64,000 nucleotides of DNA from Tritonibacter horizontis (GCF_001518015.1 NZ_LPUY01000075.1:62001-126000); one strand, 5' to 3'. Counted from the stretch's first letter, positions 51,542 through 61,516 are shown. Program-made: numbers and translations. Notes: a model not told the origin generated them from the sequence alone.

Positions 51542-52670
51542 TGCTCTTCTGAATGCATATATCGATTTGAACCTTCTGGTTCTGGCCGGGGCAGCGCTCT
51601 GGTTCGCGGCCCGCATCGGGTTCCGGCGAACCTCGCTGGCCACGTCATATGGTCCCCAGCTGAAACTGCTGAACGGGATGACTGTTCTGCTGGCCGTCAC
51701 GCCGGTCCTGGTCGTGCTCGCCAATCTGAGCGGCATCGGCCATCCCCCGACGCTGTCCGACATGTTGGTTTCGCAATATCTGCAAGGCAATGTGAATATG
51801 TCTGCCGCGCAGTTCGAGGCCATGATCGGCCTGCGAGAGGATCTGGTGCGCGATCTCAGCGCAGGGCGGGCTCTTTGGAGCCAGGTGGTCGCCCTGCTGT
51901 TGGTCAGCGGCGCCGCAATCTCGGCCGTATTGCTGGCCTATGCCATCCTGCGCCTGCATCTCGCCCTGTCCTCCGCCTATGTCTGGAAACGGATCGGCCG
52001 GGTGGAACTGCGGCTCAGCGATACGACGGCTGTGGCATATTCCACCCGTGGACTGTTCCGGCTCTATATCGTCCTGCCCACCGCGCTGCTGAACGACCCC
52101 CGTGACCTGCGTTTGACCCTGGCGCATGAACTGCAGCATTTCCGCCAAAAAGACGTGGAAACCGCCTTTCTGATGGAGTGCCTGCGGCCGCTTTTGTTCT
52201 GGAACCCCGCCTATTACCTGTGGCGGCGCGACATTCGCGCGATGCGGGAATTTGCCTGTGATCAGGCCTTGGGCGCCCGCCACCGCTTTGATCTGCGCGC
52301 CTACTGCGAATGCCTGATCCGCGCCTCGGAACGGGCCCGCCAGACGCCGATTTTCCTGAGCCCGCGCAGCCCTTCCGTTGCGCTGCTGGAACGACGCGAA
52401 ATTCACAATGCCCCGATCCTCGCACGGCGCATCATCGCGGTCACCGAGAAACGCCCGGATGGCCAGCAGGCCGCGCTTTGGGCGGCCATCGCGGCAAGCA
52501 TCGCCTGCGCCGTTGTTGGCACCGCCTTTCTGATCCAGCGCCCTGGAGACTGGAGCCACGATCGCATCATGCTGTCCACCATCGTCAATCTGGAACGCAT
52601 GGCGCACAGGAATTCGACCACCACTGCGGTTTCGGCCCTGGCAGGTGGCTTTGTCACCTCCTCCCGCTAA
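51531..52670 (+). CDS. M56 family (BlaR1/MecR1-like) membrane metallopeptidase
   Basis: 379-residue integral membrane zinc peptidase, the likely anti-repressor for the BlaI-like protein. The zinc motif is AHELQH (His199, Glu200, His203) with the downstream EFACDQAL containing the third ligand Glu. About four hydrophobic helices are present (LNLLVLAGAALWFAARI; TVLLAVTPVLVVLANLS; VALLLVSGAAISAVLLAYAIL; WAAIAASIACAVVGTAFLI). After the last helix only about 50 residues remain, so the penicillin-binding sensor domain of true BlaR1 is missing and the inducer must be sensed differently. ATG 51531 follows GGGGGAC within the end of blaI, indicating coupling. Confidence 0.87.
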   Translation: MKADALLNAYIDLNLLVLAGAALWFAARIGFRRTSLATSYGPQLKLLNGMTVLLAVTPVLVVLANLSGIGHPPTLSDMLVSQYLQGNVNMSAAQFEAMIGLREDLVRDLSAGRALWSQVVALLLVSGAAISAVLLAYAILRLHLALSSAYVWKRIGRVELRLSDTTAVAYSTRGLFRLYIVLPTALLNDPRDLRLTLAHELQHFRQKDVETAFLMECLRPLLFWNPAYYLWRRDIRAMREFACDQALGARHRFDLRAYCECLIRASERARQTPIFLSPRSPSVALLERREIHNAPILARRIIAVTEKRPDGQQAALWAAIAASIACAVVGTAFLIQRPGDWSHDRIMLSTIVNLERMAHRNSTTTAVSALAGGFVTSSR

Positions 52671-52802
52671 ACGCTGGACCGGGCGCGCTGTCTGACCGGA
52701 CTGGACGCAACAGTCCTGTCGGATTCGCGTCGCCGGTTCGCAAACGCTTTGCTCCCGCGCGTCTTCCTCGATATGAACCATTGGTGCGAGGAGTCCCCAG
52801 AT

Positions 52803-53489
52803 ATGAAACTGCAGCCCATCGACATCTCAAAAACCGCTTCGGCCGCGTCGATTGTCTTCGACGCCCTGCGCAAAGCGATTGTCGAAGGGGAGCTGGAAGA
52901 AGGGGCGCCGCTGCGCCAGGATGAAATCGCGCGGCTTTTCAACACCAGCCGCATTCCCGTAAGGGAGGCGATTTCCCGGCTTGAAGAAAAGGGGTTGGTT
53001 ACCTCGCAACGGTTCAAAGGCGCGGTTGTCGCCGGCCTGGACATCGAAGAGTTGCGTGAAATTTTCGAGTATCGCGCCCTGATCGAACCCGAGGTGATCC
53101 GCCGCGCCGTGCCGCGTATGACGACAGATACGTTGGACGAGGCCAAGACCTTCTTTCACAAATTACACACCGCCAGCGATCCGGTGTCCTGGGGCGACCT
53201 GAACCGTGCGTTTCACGAGCGTCTCTATCGTGCGTCCGGGCTTCCCTATCACGAAGCCGCCATCGACAAGGCAATGGACCGGGTTGATCGCTATCTGCGC
53301 GCGGCGCTTATCCGGTCCGGCAACGTGAACAAATCCAACGCCGAACATCTGGCGATCTGGCAGGCCTGCGCCGATGGCGACGCGGACCTGGCCGCGGACC
53401 TGACCAGAAATCACATCATGCAGTCCTGCACCGGGCTGATGCAGAACATGACCGATCAGAGCGCAGGCCCGGCGCGCCCCGCACCCTAG
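52803..53489 (+). CDS. GntR family transcriptional regulator, FCD (FadR/VanR) type
   Basis: 228-residue regulator: winged helix-turn-helix at about 10-75 (VFDALRKAIVEGELEEGAPL, DEIARLFNTSRIPVREAISRL) and an all-helical FCD ligand-binding domain with metal-ligand-type residues (DLNRAFHERLYRAS; NAEHLAIW). Ligands of such regulators are usually organic or sugar acids. ATG 52803 follows GAGGAG; the upstream in-frame start is not conserved. It is convergent with the sugar kinase, the two stop codons sharing CTAG. Confidence 0.9.
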   Translation: MKLQPIDISKTASAASIVFDALRKAIVEGELEEGAPLRQDEIARLFNTSRIPVREAISRLEEKGLVTSQRFKGAVVAGLDIEELREIFEYRALIEPEVIRRAVPRMTTDTLDEAKTFFHKLHTASDPVSWGDLNRAFHERLYRASGLPYHEAAIDKAMDRVDRYLRAALIRSGNVNKSNAEHLAIWQACADGDADLAADLTRNHIMQSCTGLMQNMTDQSAGPARPAP

Positions 53490-54424
53490 CGCGCAGCGCC
53501 CAGTTCGTTGGCCCAGGGCGGATTTGCTCCGGCACGCGAAACGGTGACCGCGGCGGCCGCCGCGCCATAGGACAACGCGTCTTGCATCGTTTCGGCCGTG
53601 ACGCTGCGCAGGCCGGATTTGGTCAGCACGCCCAGCGCATCCAGCTTGGCCAGAACACCAGCGTTGAACGTATCGCCGGCCCCGACCGTGTCGACCACGG
53701 TTGTGGGACGGGCGGGAACCGAAACCTGAACGCCGCCAGGCAGGATGGCAGTCGCCCCTTCGGCACCGCGCGTGACCAGGACAATCGCCGGTCCATCCGC
53801 CTGCAACGCGGCTGCCTGGGCTTCCAGACCGTCCTGGTTTGGCTTAATCCAAGCCAGATCCTCGTCCGAAACCTTGGCAATATCCGCCTGCGCCAGCATC
53901 GACATCAACCTGTCGCGGTACCGGGCCACATCAGGTGCGAACCCGGGGCGGATGTTGGGGTCGATCATGACAGCGCGCTGAGGGCCCGCCTGCGCCAAAA
54001 GGGACGCATAGGTCTCTGCACAAGGCTCACACGCGAGGCTGATCCCGCCAAAGAACAGGGCCGTGACCTGCGCGTCAACCGCTGGCAGCATGTCCGGGGC
54101 GAGCATCCGCCCGGCGGTGTTCTCATCATAAAACGCGTATGTCGCATGGCCGTTTTCCAGCGTCACGAACGCCAGCGTCGTCGGCCGGGCAGAGCGCAAA
54201 AGATACTTTCGGCCCACGCCGCTCTTTTCAAGAGACGCCTCCAGCTGCCGTCCGAACAGGTCCGTTGAAACACCGCTCAGGAGGGACACCTCGCGCCCCA
54301 ACCGCCCCAGAGCGATCGCGGTATTAAACACAGCCCCGCCAGAATGCGGAACAAAAGCCGCCTCCCCGTTTGCGGTTTCATTGGGGATCATGTCGATCAG
54401 CGCTTCGCCGCAACATAGGATCAT
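53486..54424 (-). CDS. PfkB family carbohydrate kinase, fructokinase-like
   Basis: ATP-dependent sugar kinase of the ribokinase fold, 312 residues, probably a fructokinase. Motifs are MILCCGEALIDM (start), HSGGAVFNTAIALGRLG (PfkB signature 1 region), IDPNIRPG, VTRGAEGA, and DTVGAGDTFNAGVL (signature 2 with anion hole and catalytic Asp). ATG 54424 is preceded by GGCAGGA and is preferred to an in-frame ATG nine codons upstream. No phosphotransferase or sugar transporter is adjacent, so the substrate is inferred from family resemblance only. Confidence 0.9.
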   Translation of the reverse strand: MILCCGEALIDMIPNETANGEAAFVPHSGGAVFNTAIALGRLGREVSLLSGVSTDLFGRQLEASLEKSGVGRKYLLRSARPTTLAFVTLENGHATYAFYDENTAGRMLAPDMLPAVDAQVTALFFGGISLACEPCAETYASLLAQAGPQRAVMIDPNIRPGFAPDVARYRDRLMSMLAQADIAKVSDEDLAWIKPNQDGLEAQAAALQADGPAIVLVTRGAEGATAILPGGVQVSVPARPTTVVDTVGAGDTFNAGVLAKLDALGVLTKSGLRSVTAETMQDALSYGAAAAAVTVSRAGANPPWANELGAAR

Positions 54425-54622
54425 GGCGTTATCCTGCCCTTCGTTTTGCATCGTGCCCGCATGCCGGGCCTGGGTCGCAAGGGCATTTTATCGCCCTCAC
54501 GATGCGGGCGCTAACATTTTTCAACTTCTCTGACAAATTATTCCGACACCCGCCTCCGCAATGGCCAACCTCCGGAAGGCCCGACCATTGCCGGGGCGGG
54601 ACATCCGGACCGCGATCACCTC

Positions 54623-56779
54623 TCAGGCGGCGCGGACGGCGGCACTCCCAGCCTGTGCTGTGCCGTGCAGTCGAAAATCCGCCACAAGCCCCGCCAAATC
54701 GCTCGCATGGGCGGCAATACCGCCAGAGGCCATGCGGGTCGTTTCCGCAACCGCGGTATTCTGGCTTGCAAGGCTGTTGAGAACTCCCATCGCTTCGCTC
54801 AGGCTATGCAGGGCCGAGATCTGCGCCTCGGATGTGCGCGAAATCCGTGTCAGGACATCGTCGACATTGGTTATCTCTTCAGAAATTTCACCCAACGCAT
54901 GACCCGTCCGATCCACAAGAGACACGCCATCTTCGACCTGGCGTCCGCTTTCCTCAATCAACACCTTGATTTCCAGCGCGGCGGCACTGGACCGCTGTGC
55001 CAGGGCCCGCACTTCTGAAGCGACGACAGCAAACCCCCGTCCGGCCTCGCCTGCGCGCGCCGCTTCGACGCCGGCATTCAGCGCCAGTAGATTGGTCTGA
55101 AAAGAGATGTCATCAATCAGGGAAATGATATTGGCAATTTTCTCCGAGGACTCTTTGATCCGGCCCATCGCACTGACGGCTTCGCGCACCACTTTCGCAG
55201 AGCCGTTGGCGCGCTCGCGAGCGTTGCCTGCCATCCCTGCAGCGGAGCGGACATCCTGGCCGAATTCGTCGAACTCTTCGGCCAGACGTTCAACCCGTCC
55301 GGTTGTCTCCTGAATGGTGCTGACTTGTTCTGTTGTGCGTCCCGCCAGGTCCAACGCCGACGATTTCATGTCCGCGGAGGAACGATCCAGGTCCTCAACC
55401 GTGCGGGCGATCAAGGCGAGGACCCCGCGCAGACGCTCAGAGGCCGAATTGAAATCGCTGCGGATTTTATCGTATTCGGGGTCGAGCGGGTCGTCGAAAT
55501 GGCAGGTCAGATCCGCCTCGGCCAGGGCTGCCAAACCTTCGGTCACCAAATCGACCACCCTCCCGTGTTTGGCATTCAGCAGGGCTTCATCGCTTTCTTT
55601 CAACTCTTCCGCGGCGCGTCGCATGGCGAGCGTTTCCTGTTTGAACGTGTAAATCACCCGGGCCATGCGGCTGATCTCGTCGCGGCCTTCTATGCCTTTG
55701 ATGAACAGGTCAAATTGACCTTTTGCAAAGCCGTCAACAACCTTGGTCAACCGATTGATGCGGAAAATCATCCACTCGAAGGTCCCGATCGCGAAGAGCG
55801 TGACAGCAACCGAAGCGATAATCCCAATTGCCAGAAGTTCACGGTAGGTCTGTTTCACATCCGCCAGAACTTCGACCTTCAAAGCCTCAATATCGGCCCC
55901 CAACGACAGCTCGCGTTGCCGCAGGAGATTGATCCAGTCGCTTGAAATTTTGAACCATTCAGGAGCCGTCAGCCCTCCGAAGTCACCGGTTTCGTAGCCT
56001 GCAATTATGCGCTGCCGTGCCGCAGATATCGCCTGATACTCCGGTTCGCTTTCCAGCGAGGCCTTCCAGCCCGGGCCGTCAATCAGGTTCGTGGCCTCAA
56101 TCAGCAGCGCCTGTTGCCCGCCTCCGAGCGATACAAACCGGTCGTGCACCGCAAGGCTGAACCCGCCCCCCAGCCCGGTCGCCCCCATGGCACGCTCCAG
56201 CCCGGCACGCTCTTTCGCCCCGCCCACCATCGTTCGCGCCAGGAGCAATGCCCGCTGCAACGTCAAGGCATCAGCAGCGCGTTTTGCCTCCGCGACCTCA
56301 GACACGAATTCCGGACGCGCCAAATCCAGCAACATGTTGATCGTGCCAGTATAGAACGCGGCCATTTGCGGCACGGTGAGGTCAAACGCATCAACGGAAA
56401 CACGGATATCTGACAGTTGCTGCAGCCGCGCCTGCGTTGCCTCGTAGAGCTGTACATCCCGCCCACGAAGCATCTCTGCATTGGCCTGGACATGGCCCAA
56501 TGCCGTCTCTGTATCACGTCGCTGCAGGTCCAGTTCCGCCGGAAAATTCTTCCCCGCGGAGGCAATGAAGCCCGCCGAATAGCCGCGTTCTTTCTGCAAT
56601 TCATGGACGAGAGAATTCAAAATATTGGCCCCCGCAATGGTTGCGGTGGCGCTTTCTGTTGCGATCACGCTCTCCCGTTGAGTTTCAAGTTCACGCGAAA
56701 CGAAAAAAGCGGCCAAAGCCAACAATGGCCCGATCACAAGACACATAACGATCCGAAGACGCATTTGATAACCCAACAT
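54623..56779 (-). CDS. Methyl-accepting chemotaxis protein with NIT sensor domain
   Basis: 718-residue transmembrane chemoreceptor. TM1 is MCLVIGPLLALAAFF. The periplasmic domain is of the nitrate/nitrite-sensing NIT type (hallmark VHELQKERGYSAGFIAS). TM2 is ELLAIGIIASVAVTLFAIG, followed by HAMP (INRLTKVVDGFAKGQFDLFI). The signalling domain has hairpin tip IISLIDDISFQTNLLALNAG, which should contact CheA/CheW. It ends in a plain Ala-rich tail with no CheR/CheB docking pentapeptide. ATG 56779 is chosen just before TM1; about 94 upstream in-frame codons have no conservation. The ligand is not proven. Divergent from the cytochrome bd operon. Confidence 0.92.
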   Translation of the reverse strand: MLGYQMRLRIVMCLVIGPLLALAAFFVSRELETQRESVIATESATATIAGANILNSLVHELQKERGYSAGFIASAGKNFPAELDLQRRDTETALGHVQANAEMLRGRDVQLYEATQARLQQLSDIRVSVDAFDLTVPQMAAFYTGTINMLLDLARPEFVSEVAEAKRAADALTLQRALLLARTMVGGAKERAGLERAMGATGLGGGFSLAVHDRFVSLGGGQQALLIEATNLIDGPGWKASLESEPEYQAISAARQRIIAGYETGDFGGLTAPEWFKISSDWINLLRQRELSLGADIEALKVEVLADVKQTYRELLAIGIIASVAVTLFAIGTFEWMIFRINRLTKVVDGFAKGQFDLFIKGIEGRDEISRMARVIYTFKQETLAMRRAAEELKESDEALLNAKHGRVVDLVTEGLAALAEADLTCHFDDPLDPEYDKIRSDFNSASERLRGVLALIARTVEDLDRSSADMKSSALDLAGRTTEQVSTIQETTGRVERLAEEFDEFGQDVRSAAGMAGNARERANGSAKVVREAVSAMGRIKESSEKIANIISLIDDISFQTNLLALNAGVEAARAGEAGRGFAVVASEVRALAQRSSAAALEIKVLIEESGRQVEDGVSLVDRTGHALGEISEEITNVDDVLTRISRTSEAQISALHSLSEAMGVLNSLASQNTAVAETTRMASGGIAAHASDLAGLVADFRLHGTAQAGSAAVRAA

Positions 56780-57044
56780 GCTGCTTGACCAGCTCCACGT
56801 TCCTTCTGAAGAGTTAAGAAACGATAGGCCCAGCGTGACGTGCCCGATAAATCTCAGGCTCACCGCAGGGACATTCGGACAAAGACCGGGTTTCGCCCAA
56901 AAACAGAGCAAATGACCTGCTATACCAGGCATTGCGGGCGACCGATTGTCGCGCGACACGCACGCGCAGCCCGGGTTTGATACATTGCTTTTAAATTCTC
57001 TTGAGATAGCTCTGGGGGAGTAAAACGACCTCAGGAGACATGCG

Positions 57045-58457
57045 ATGCTGGATGGAACCACGGCAGAAACCCTCGCCCGGATTCAATTCGCCTTTACGGT
57101 TTCCTTTCACATCATCTTTCCCGCGTTTTCTATCGGTCTGGCCAGTTTTCTGGCGGTGCTCAATGCGCTTTGGCTGCGTCACCGCGATCCGACGTATCTT
57201 GCGCTCTTCAACTATTGGAAAAAGATCTTTGCCGTCGCCTTTGGCATGGGGGTCGTTTCCGGCATTGTCATGTCCTACCAGTTTGGCACCAATTGGTCGG
57301 TCTTTTCCGACAAAGCCGGACCTGTCATTGGCCCCTTGATGGCCTATGAGGTGCTTTCGGCCTTTTTCCTCGAAGCCGGCTTTCTTGGCATCATGCTGTT
57401 TGGCCGCGACCGCGTGGGCGACAGGCTCCATATGTTTGCGACAGCCATGGTGGCCTTTGGCACGCTGATGTCTGCGACCTGGATTCTCAGCGTCAACAGC
57501 TGGATGCACACCCCTGCAGGCTACGCCATCGCCAGCAATGGCCAGTTCATCCCCGAGGATTGGTGGCAGATCGTTTTCAACCCCTCGTTTCCGTTCCGCC
57601 TTGTGCATATGGTGTTGGCTGCATTCCTCACCACCGCCTTTGTGGTCGCCGCCGTGGGGGCGTTGCACCTGCTGCGTGATCGCAGCGATAAAGAAGCGCG
57701 GCGGATGTTCTCCATGGCGATGTGGATGGCGTTGATCGTCACGCCGATCCAGATCTTTGCCGGCGACGCGCATGGGCTCAACACGCTGGAGCATCAGCCG
57801 GTCAAAGTCATGGCCATGGAAGGTCACTATGACAGCTACCCGGATGGTGCGCCGCTGATCCTGTTTGGCATTCCCAACCCGGCAGAAAAGCGCGTCGACT
57901 ATGCCATCGAGATACCCAAGCTGTCCTCCCTGATCCTGAAACACGATCTGAACGCACCGCTCGATGGGCTGGACACCGTGCCGGACGCGGACGAGCCACC
58001 GGTCGCCATTGTCTTCTTCAGCTTTCGCGTGATGGTCGGTCTTGGCTTTGCGATGCTGGCCGTCGGGCTCTGGAGCGGTGTCGCGCGGCTGCGTCGCCAG
58101 CTTTATGACAGTCTCTGGCTTCACCGGATCTGTCTGGCGATGGGGCCCTCGGGTTTCATTGCGGTGCTTGCCGGCTGGATCACCACCGAGGTCGGTCGCC
58201 AGCCCTATACGGTCTATGGCCTGCTGCGCACATCGGACAGCCTCGCCCCGGTCGAGGCACCGGCTGTCGCGGCCTCGCTCGTCGCTTTTGTGCTGGTGTA
58301 CTTCGCCGTCTTTGGGGCCGGAACGGCGTATATTCTGGCAATGATGAACAAACGGCCGGCCACACCGCGGCTTGGCCTGCGCGATGCTCCGGTACCGGCT
58401 GTGGGCGTCGTGCCGCCACGCATACTCGAAGCCAACAACGACACCCCCAGGACCTGA
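57045..58457 (+). CDS. cydA: Cytochrome bd-type ubiquinol oxidase subunit I (CioA-like)
   Basis: Haem-bearing subunit of a cytochrome bd quinol oxidase, reducing oxygen to water in the inner membrane without proton pumping. It has 470 residues with about nine helices. A haem-ligand His lies in FTVSFHIIFPAFSIG. QPVKVMAMEGHYDS and GWITTEVGRQPYTVYG are family signatures. The Q-loop is short, as in the cyanide-insensitive CioA branch. AGGAG precedes the ATG. It is followed at once by the subunit II and DUF2474 genes. I found no FNR-type box in the 265-base divergent spacer. Confidence 0.95.
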   Translation: MLDGTTAETLARIQFAFTVSFHIIFPAFSIGLASFLAVLNALWLRHRDPTYLALFNYWKKIFAVAFGMGVVSGIVMSYQFGTNWSVFSDKAGPVIGPLMAYEVLSAFFLEAGFLGIMLFGRDRVGDRLHMFATAMVAFGTLMSATWILSVNSWMHTPAGYAIASNGQFIPEDWWQIVFNPSFPFRLVHMVLAAFLTTAFVVAAVGALHLLRDRSDKEARRMFSMAMWMALIVTPIQIFAGDAHGLNTLEHQPVKVMAMEGHYDSYPDGAPLILFGIPNPAEKRVDYAIEIPKLSSLILKHDLNAPLDGLDTVPDADEPPVAIVFFSFRVMVGLGFAMLAVGLWSGVARLRRQLYDSLWLHRICLAMGPSGFIAVLAGWITTEVGRQPYTVYGLLRTSDSLAPVEAPAVAASLVAFVLVYFAVFGAGTAYILAMMNKRPATPRLGLRDAPVPAVGVVPPRILEANNDTPRT

Positions 58458-58467
58458 GGACATGGCA

Positions 58468-59472
58468 ATGGAATTCGATCTTGCATTCATCTGGGCGGGT
58501 CTGATCGCCTTTTCGGTGCTGACTTACGTGATCCTCGATGGCTTTGACCTGGGACTGGGCATCCTGTTTCCCTTTGCCAAATCGAACCAGGAAAGAGACC
58601 TGATGATGAACTCGGTTGCGCCGGTTTGGGATGGCAACGAGACCTGGCTGGTGCTGGGTGGCGGCGGGCTGTTCGCAGTGTTTCCGCTGGCCTATGCGGT
58701 AATCATGCCGGCCCTCTATGTTCCGATCACCGTGATGCTGCTGGCGCTGGTCTTTCGCGGCGTGTCCTTTGAATACCGCTGGCGTGCGCAAAGGTACAAA
58801 TGGGTGTGGGATTTCACCTTTTTTGGCGGCTCGCTGCTGGCCGCCTTGTGTCAGGGGATCGCCCTTGGCGCCCTGGTGCAGGGGATCGAAGTCGAGGGGC
58901 GCGCCTATGCGGGCGGTTGGTTCGACTGGCTCAGCCCCTTCTCGCTGCTGACGGGGGGCGCGGTGGCCGTTGGCTATGCCCTGCTCGGGGCGTGTTGGTT
59001 GATCATGAAGACCGAAGACGACATTCACCACCATATGAGGCGCCTTGCCAAACCCCTTGCGATCGCCACGCTGGCCCTGATTGGCGTTGTCAGCCTGTGG
59101 ACCCCCTTCCTCGACCCGGTCTATTTCTCGCGCTGGTTCAATCTGCCCGGAAGCCTTTGGACATTCTGCGTCCCGGCGATGATGGCGGCCTTGATATGGG
59201 CCTTGTTTTCCGGTCTGTCAGGCCCGTCCGATCGCCAGCCGTTTTTTGCCGCGCTGGGGATATTTGTCGTCAGTTTCATTGGCCTTGGCATCAGTTTTTA
59301 CCCCATGATGGTGCCCCCCTCGCTGACCATCTGGGCCGTCGCGGCACCGGACAAAAGCCTCGGCTTTGCCCTGGTCGGGGCCATCGTGCTGATACCGTTG
59401 ATCCTGGCCTATACAGCCTATGCCTATTGGGTATTTCGCGGCAAACTCGACCCCGACAACGGCTACCACTGA
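58468..59472 (+). CDS. cydB: Cytochrome bd-type ubiquinol oxidase subunit II
   Basis: 334-residue membrane subunit that pairs with subunit I. The N-terminal helix with LTYVILDGFDLGLGILFPF and then SVAPVWDGNETWLVLGGGGLFAVFP are strict CydB signatures. ATG 58468 is preferred because GAGGA lies 7 bases before it; an ATG two codons earlier is too close to that site. The TGA stop shares its last base with the start of the small downstream gene. Confidence 0.95.
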   Translation: MEFDLAFIWAGLIAFSVLTYVILDGFDLGLGILFPFAKSNQERDLMMNSVAPVWDGNETWLVLGGGGLFAVFPLAYAVIMPALYVPITVMLLALVFRGVSFEYRWRAQRYKWVWDFTFFGGSLLAALCQGIALGALVQGIEVEGRAYAGGWFDWLSPFSLLTGGAVAVGYALLGACWLIMKTEDDIHHHMRRLAKPLAIATLALIGVVSLWTPFLDPVYFSRWFNLPGSLWTFCVPAMMAALIWALFSGLSGPSDRQPFFAALGIFVVSFIGLGISFYPMMVPPSLTIWAVAAPDKSLGFALVGAIVLIPLILAYTAYAYWVFRGKLDPDNGYH

Positions 59473-59567
59473 TGCGCCGCTGGCTTTGGTTCATCGGCCT
59501 TTGGTGTGTCAGCGTGGCGCTTCTTGCACTGGTCGCATTCGGGCTTCGCTTGCTGCTGATCCCCTAG
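59472..59567 (+). CDS. DUF2474 small subunit of cytochrome bd oxidase
   Basis: 31-residue single-helix protein (RRWLWFIGLWCVSVALLALV, then FGLRLLLIP) starting at ATG 59472, whose first base is the last base of the cydB stop. The WxWFxGLWxxSVxxL pattern and position are those of DUF2474, the analogue of CydX in CioAB-type oxidases. It probably stabilises the complex. Confidence 0.85.
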   Translation: MRRWLWFIGLWCVSVALLALVAFGLRLLLIP

Positions 59568-59870
59568 GGCGCTGCCGTGCTGCCGCCAGCGTAAAGTTAC
59601 CATCATTCTCGCCGCGCTGAACCCGCGTCAGCTTGCAATTTGGCCCGAAATCTGGCCCGCTCGGCTGAGGGAAGTTCTTTCGTTCGCCAAACCGCTCCAG
59701 CCGCGCAAGTGACGTTGCGGCAGCCGTTCGTGCACTAACAGCTTCTTCCATCAGCGAAAAACTGCACGATTTTGTCTCCTTCCCGTTCTTTGACGAAAAA
59801 GTCCTTTCCTGCCTCTCGTCGCGAAGGCACAATATTGGATACAATAACCAAAGATAACATAGGGAGTCCC
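59568..59870. other. 303-base intergenic region before oppA
   Basis: No gene recognised; in-frame upstream extensions of oppA into this region are not conserved. The last 50 bases are AT-rich with TACAAT at 59840-59845 as a possible -10 element, but I cannot find a matching -35. AGGGAG stands before the oppA start. No clear terminator for the cyd operon: only a 5-bp CGCTG/CAGCG pairing just after the DUF2474 gene. Confidence 0.45.
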
Positions 59871-61487
59871 ATGAAACACCGTTCACTTCTCATCCCCGCC
59901 CTTCTCTCCGGCACGTTGCTCAGCTCCGTACAGGCTGCAACAGTTCCAGACAGCGCAACACTGGCAGACGATCAGACCTTTACCTATCGCGTCATGGATG
60001 AATTTTCCTCCTTTGATCCGCAGGTGGTCGAAGGTGTCGTTGGCGCCGAAGTCGTGCGCGACATGTTCGAAGGCCTCTACAATCAGGACGCGGAAGGCAA
60101 GAACGTCCCCGGGGTCGCCCTGAGCCACACCGTCAGCGACGACAACATGACCTATACGTTCACCCTGCGCGACAACGCCAAATGGTCCGACGGCAAACCC
60201 GTCACCGCCGGCGATTTCGTCTATGCATGGCAGCGTGCCGTCGATCCGGAGCTGGCCTCTCCATATGCTTGGTACATGGAGCTTATGTCGATCGAGAATG
60301 CCTCCGCCATCATCGCGGGCGACAAGCCAAACACCGATCTGGGCGTCTCCGCCCCGGACGATCACACGCTGGTTGTACAGCTCAGCCAGCCGCTGCCCTA
60401 TTTTGACAAGATGGTCAGCCATGCGACCACCTTTCCCGCCCCGAAATGGGCCATCGACGCCCATGGCAAGGAATGGACCCGCCCGGAAAACATCGTCTCC
60501 AACGGGGCCTATGTGCTGACCGAACATGTGCTCAAGGAACGTTCCGTGCGCAAGCGCAATCCGATGTATTGGGACAATGACAACACCGTCATCGAAAAGG
60601 TGGTGACCCTCAATATCGGCGACGAGGCGCAGGGTCTGACCCGTTACCGCGCGGGCGAGGTCGACAAGACCGAGATCCCCGCCGGCCAGTATCCGACCCT
60701 GAAGGATGAATTCCCCGACGAAGCCTATGCGTTGCCACGTCTGTGCAACTATTACTTCACCTTCAACGTCGCCAGCGGCCCCGAGGCGTTCAAGGACGCC
60801 CGCGTGCGTCAGGCGCTGTCTTATGCGATTGACCGCAGCGTCATCACCGACGCGGTGCTGCAGGGCGGACAATTCCCCGCCTTCACCTTCACCCCCGGCG
60901 CGACCGCGAATTTCGAGGTGCCAGAGGTCGAGTATGCCACCATGACCCAGGCCGAGCGCGACGCCAAAGCCAAGGAGCTGCTCACAGAAGCCGGCTATGG
61001 CGAGGGCGGCGAAACCCTGTCGTTCAACTACCTTTACAACACCTCGGAAACCCACCAGCAGGTCGCCATTGTCGCCACCCAGATGTGGAAGCAGAAACTC
61101 GGCGTCGATGTGACACTGGAAAACCAGGAATGGAAGGTGTTCCTGGAGACCCGCGGCAACCAGAATTTCGACATGGCGCGCGGGGCCTGGTGTGGCGACT
61201 ATAACGAGGCCTCGACCTTCCTCGACCTGCTGACCACGCCCTCCGGCTACAATGACGGCAAATACTCCAACGCAAAGGTCGACAGCCTGATGACAGAGGC
61301 AAAATCCTCGCAGGACACGACGCCGCTTTATGCCGAGGTGGAGAAGATCCTCGCGGACGAGATGCCCGTGGTTCCGATCTACCACTACTCGACCAACATC
61401 ATGCTCGACAGCGCCATTCAGGGCTGGCCGATCAACAACGTCGAGCAGACCTGGTATTCCAAAGATCTCTACAAAGTCGCGCAATAA
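59871..61487 (+). CDS. oppA: Oligopeptide ABC transporter substrate-binding protein
   Basis: Periplasmic peptide-binding protein of the SBP_bac_5 family, 538 residues. Signal peptide SLLIPALLSGTLLSSVQAA; no lipobox Cys, so soluble. Family hallmarks are TYTFTLRDNAKWSDGKPVTA, FVYAWQRAVDP and DARVRQALSYAIDRSVI. It resembles OppA/MppA more than DppA. ATG 59871 follows AGGGAG. It heads oppABCD, with a GC-rich hairpin between it and oppB. Confidence 0.93.
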   Translation: MKHRSLLIPALLSGTLLSSVQAATVPDSATLADDQTFTYRVMDEFSSFDPQVVEGVVGAEVVRDMFEGLYNQDAEGKNVPGVALSHTVSDDNMTYTFTLRDNAKWSDGKPVTAGDFVYAWQRAVDPELASPYAWYMELMSIENASAIIAGDKPNTDLGVSAPDDHTLVVQLSQPLPYFDKMVSHATTFPAPKWAIDAHGKEWTRPENIVSNGAYVLTEHVLKERSVRKRNPMYWDNDNTVIEKVVTLNIGDEAQGLTRYRAGEVDKTEIPAGQYPTLKDEFPDEAYALPRLCNYYFTFNVASGPEAFKDARVRQALSYAIDRSVITDAVLQGGQFPAFTFTPGATANFEVPEVEYATMTQAERDAKAKELLTEAGYGEGGETLSFNYLYNTSETHQQVAIVATQMWKQKLGVDVTLENQEWKVFLETRGNQNFDMARGAWCGDYNEASTFLDLLTTPSGYNDGKYSNAKVDSLMTEAKSSQDTTPLYAEVEKILADEMPVVPIYHYSTNIMLDSAIQGWPINNVEQTWYSKDLYKVAQ

Positions 61488-61516
61488 CCTCCTTCCGAAC
61501 ATCAACAACCCAATCA

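Noticed and set aside
56780-57044. FNR/Anr site upstream of cydA
   Set aside because: TTGAT occurs but the matching half ATCAA at the right spacing does not.
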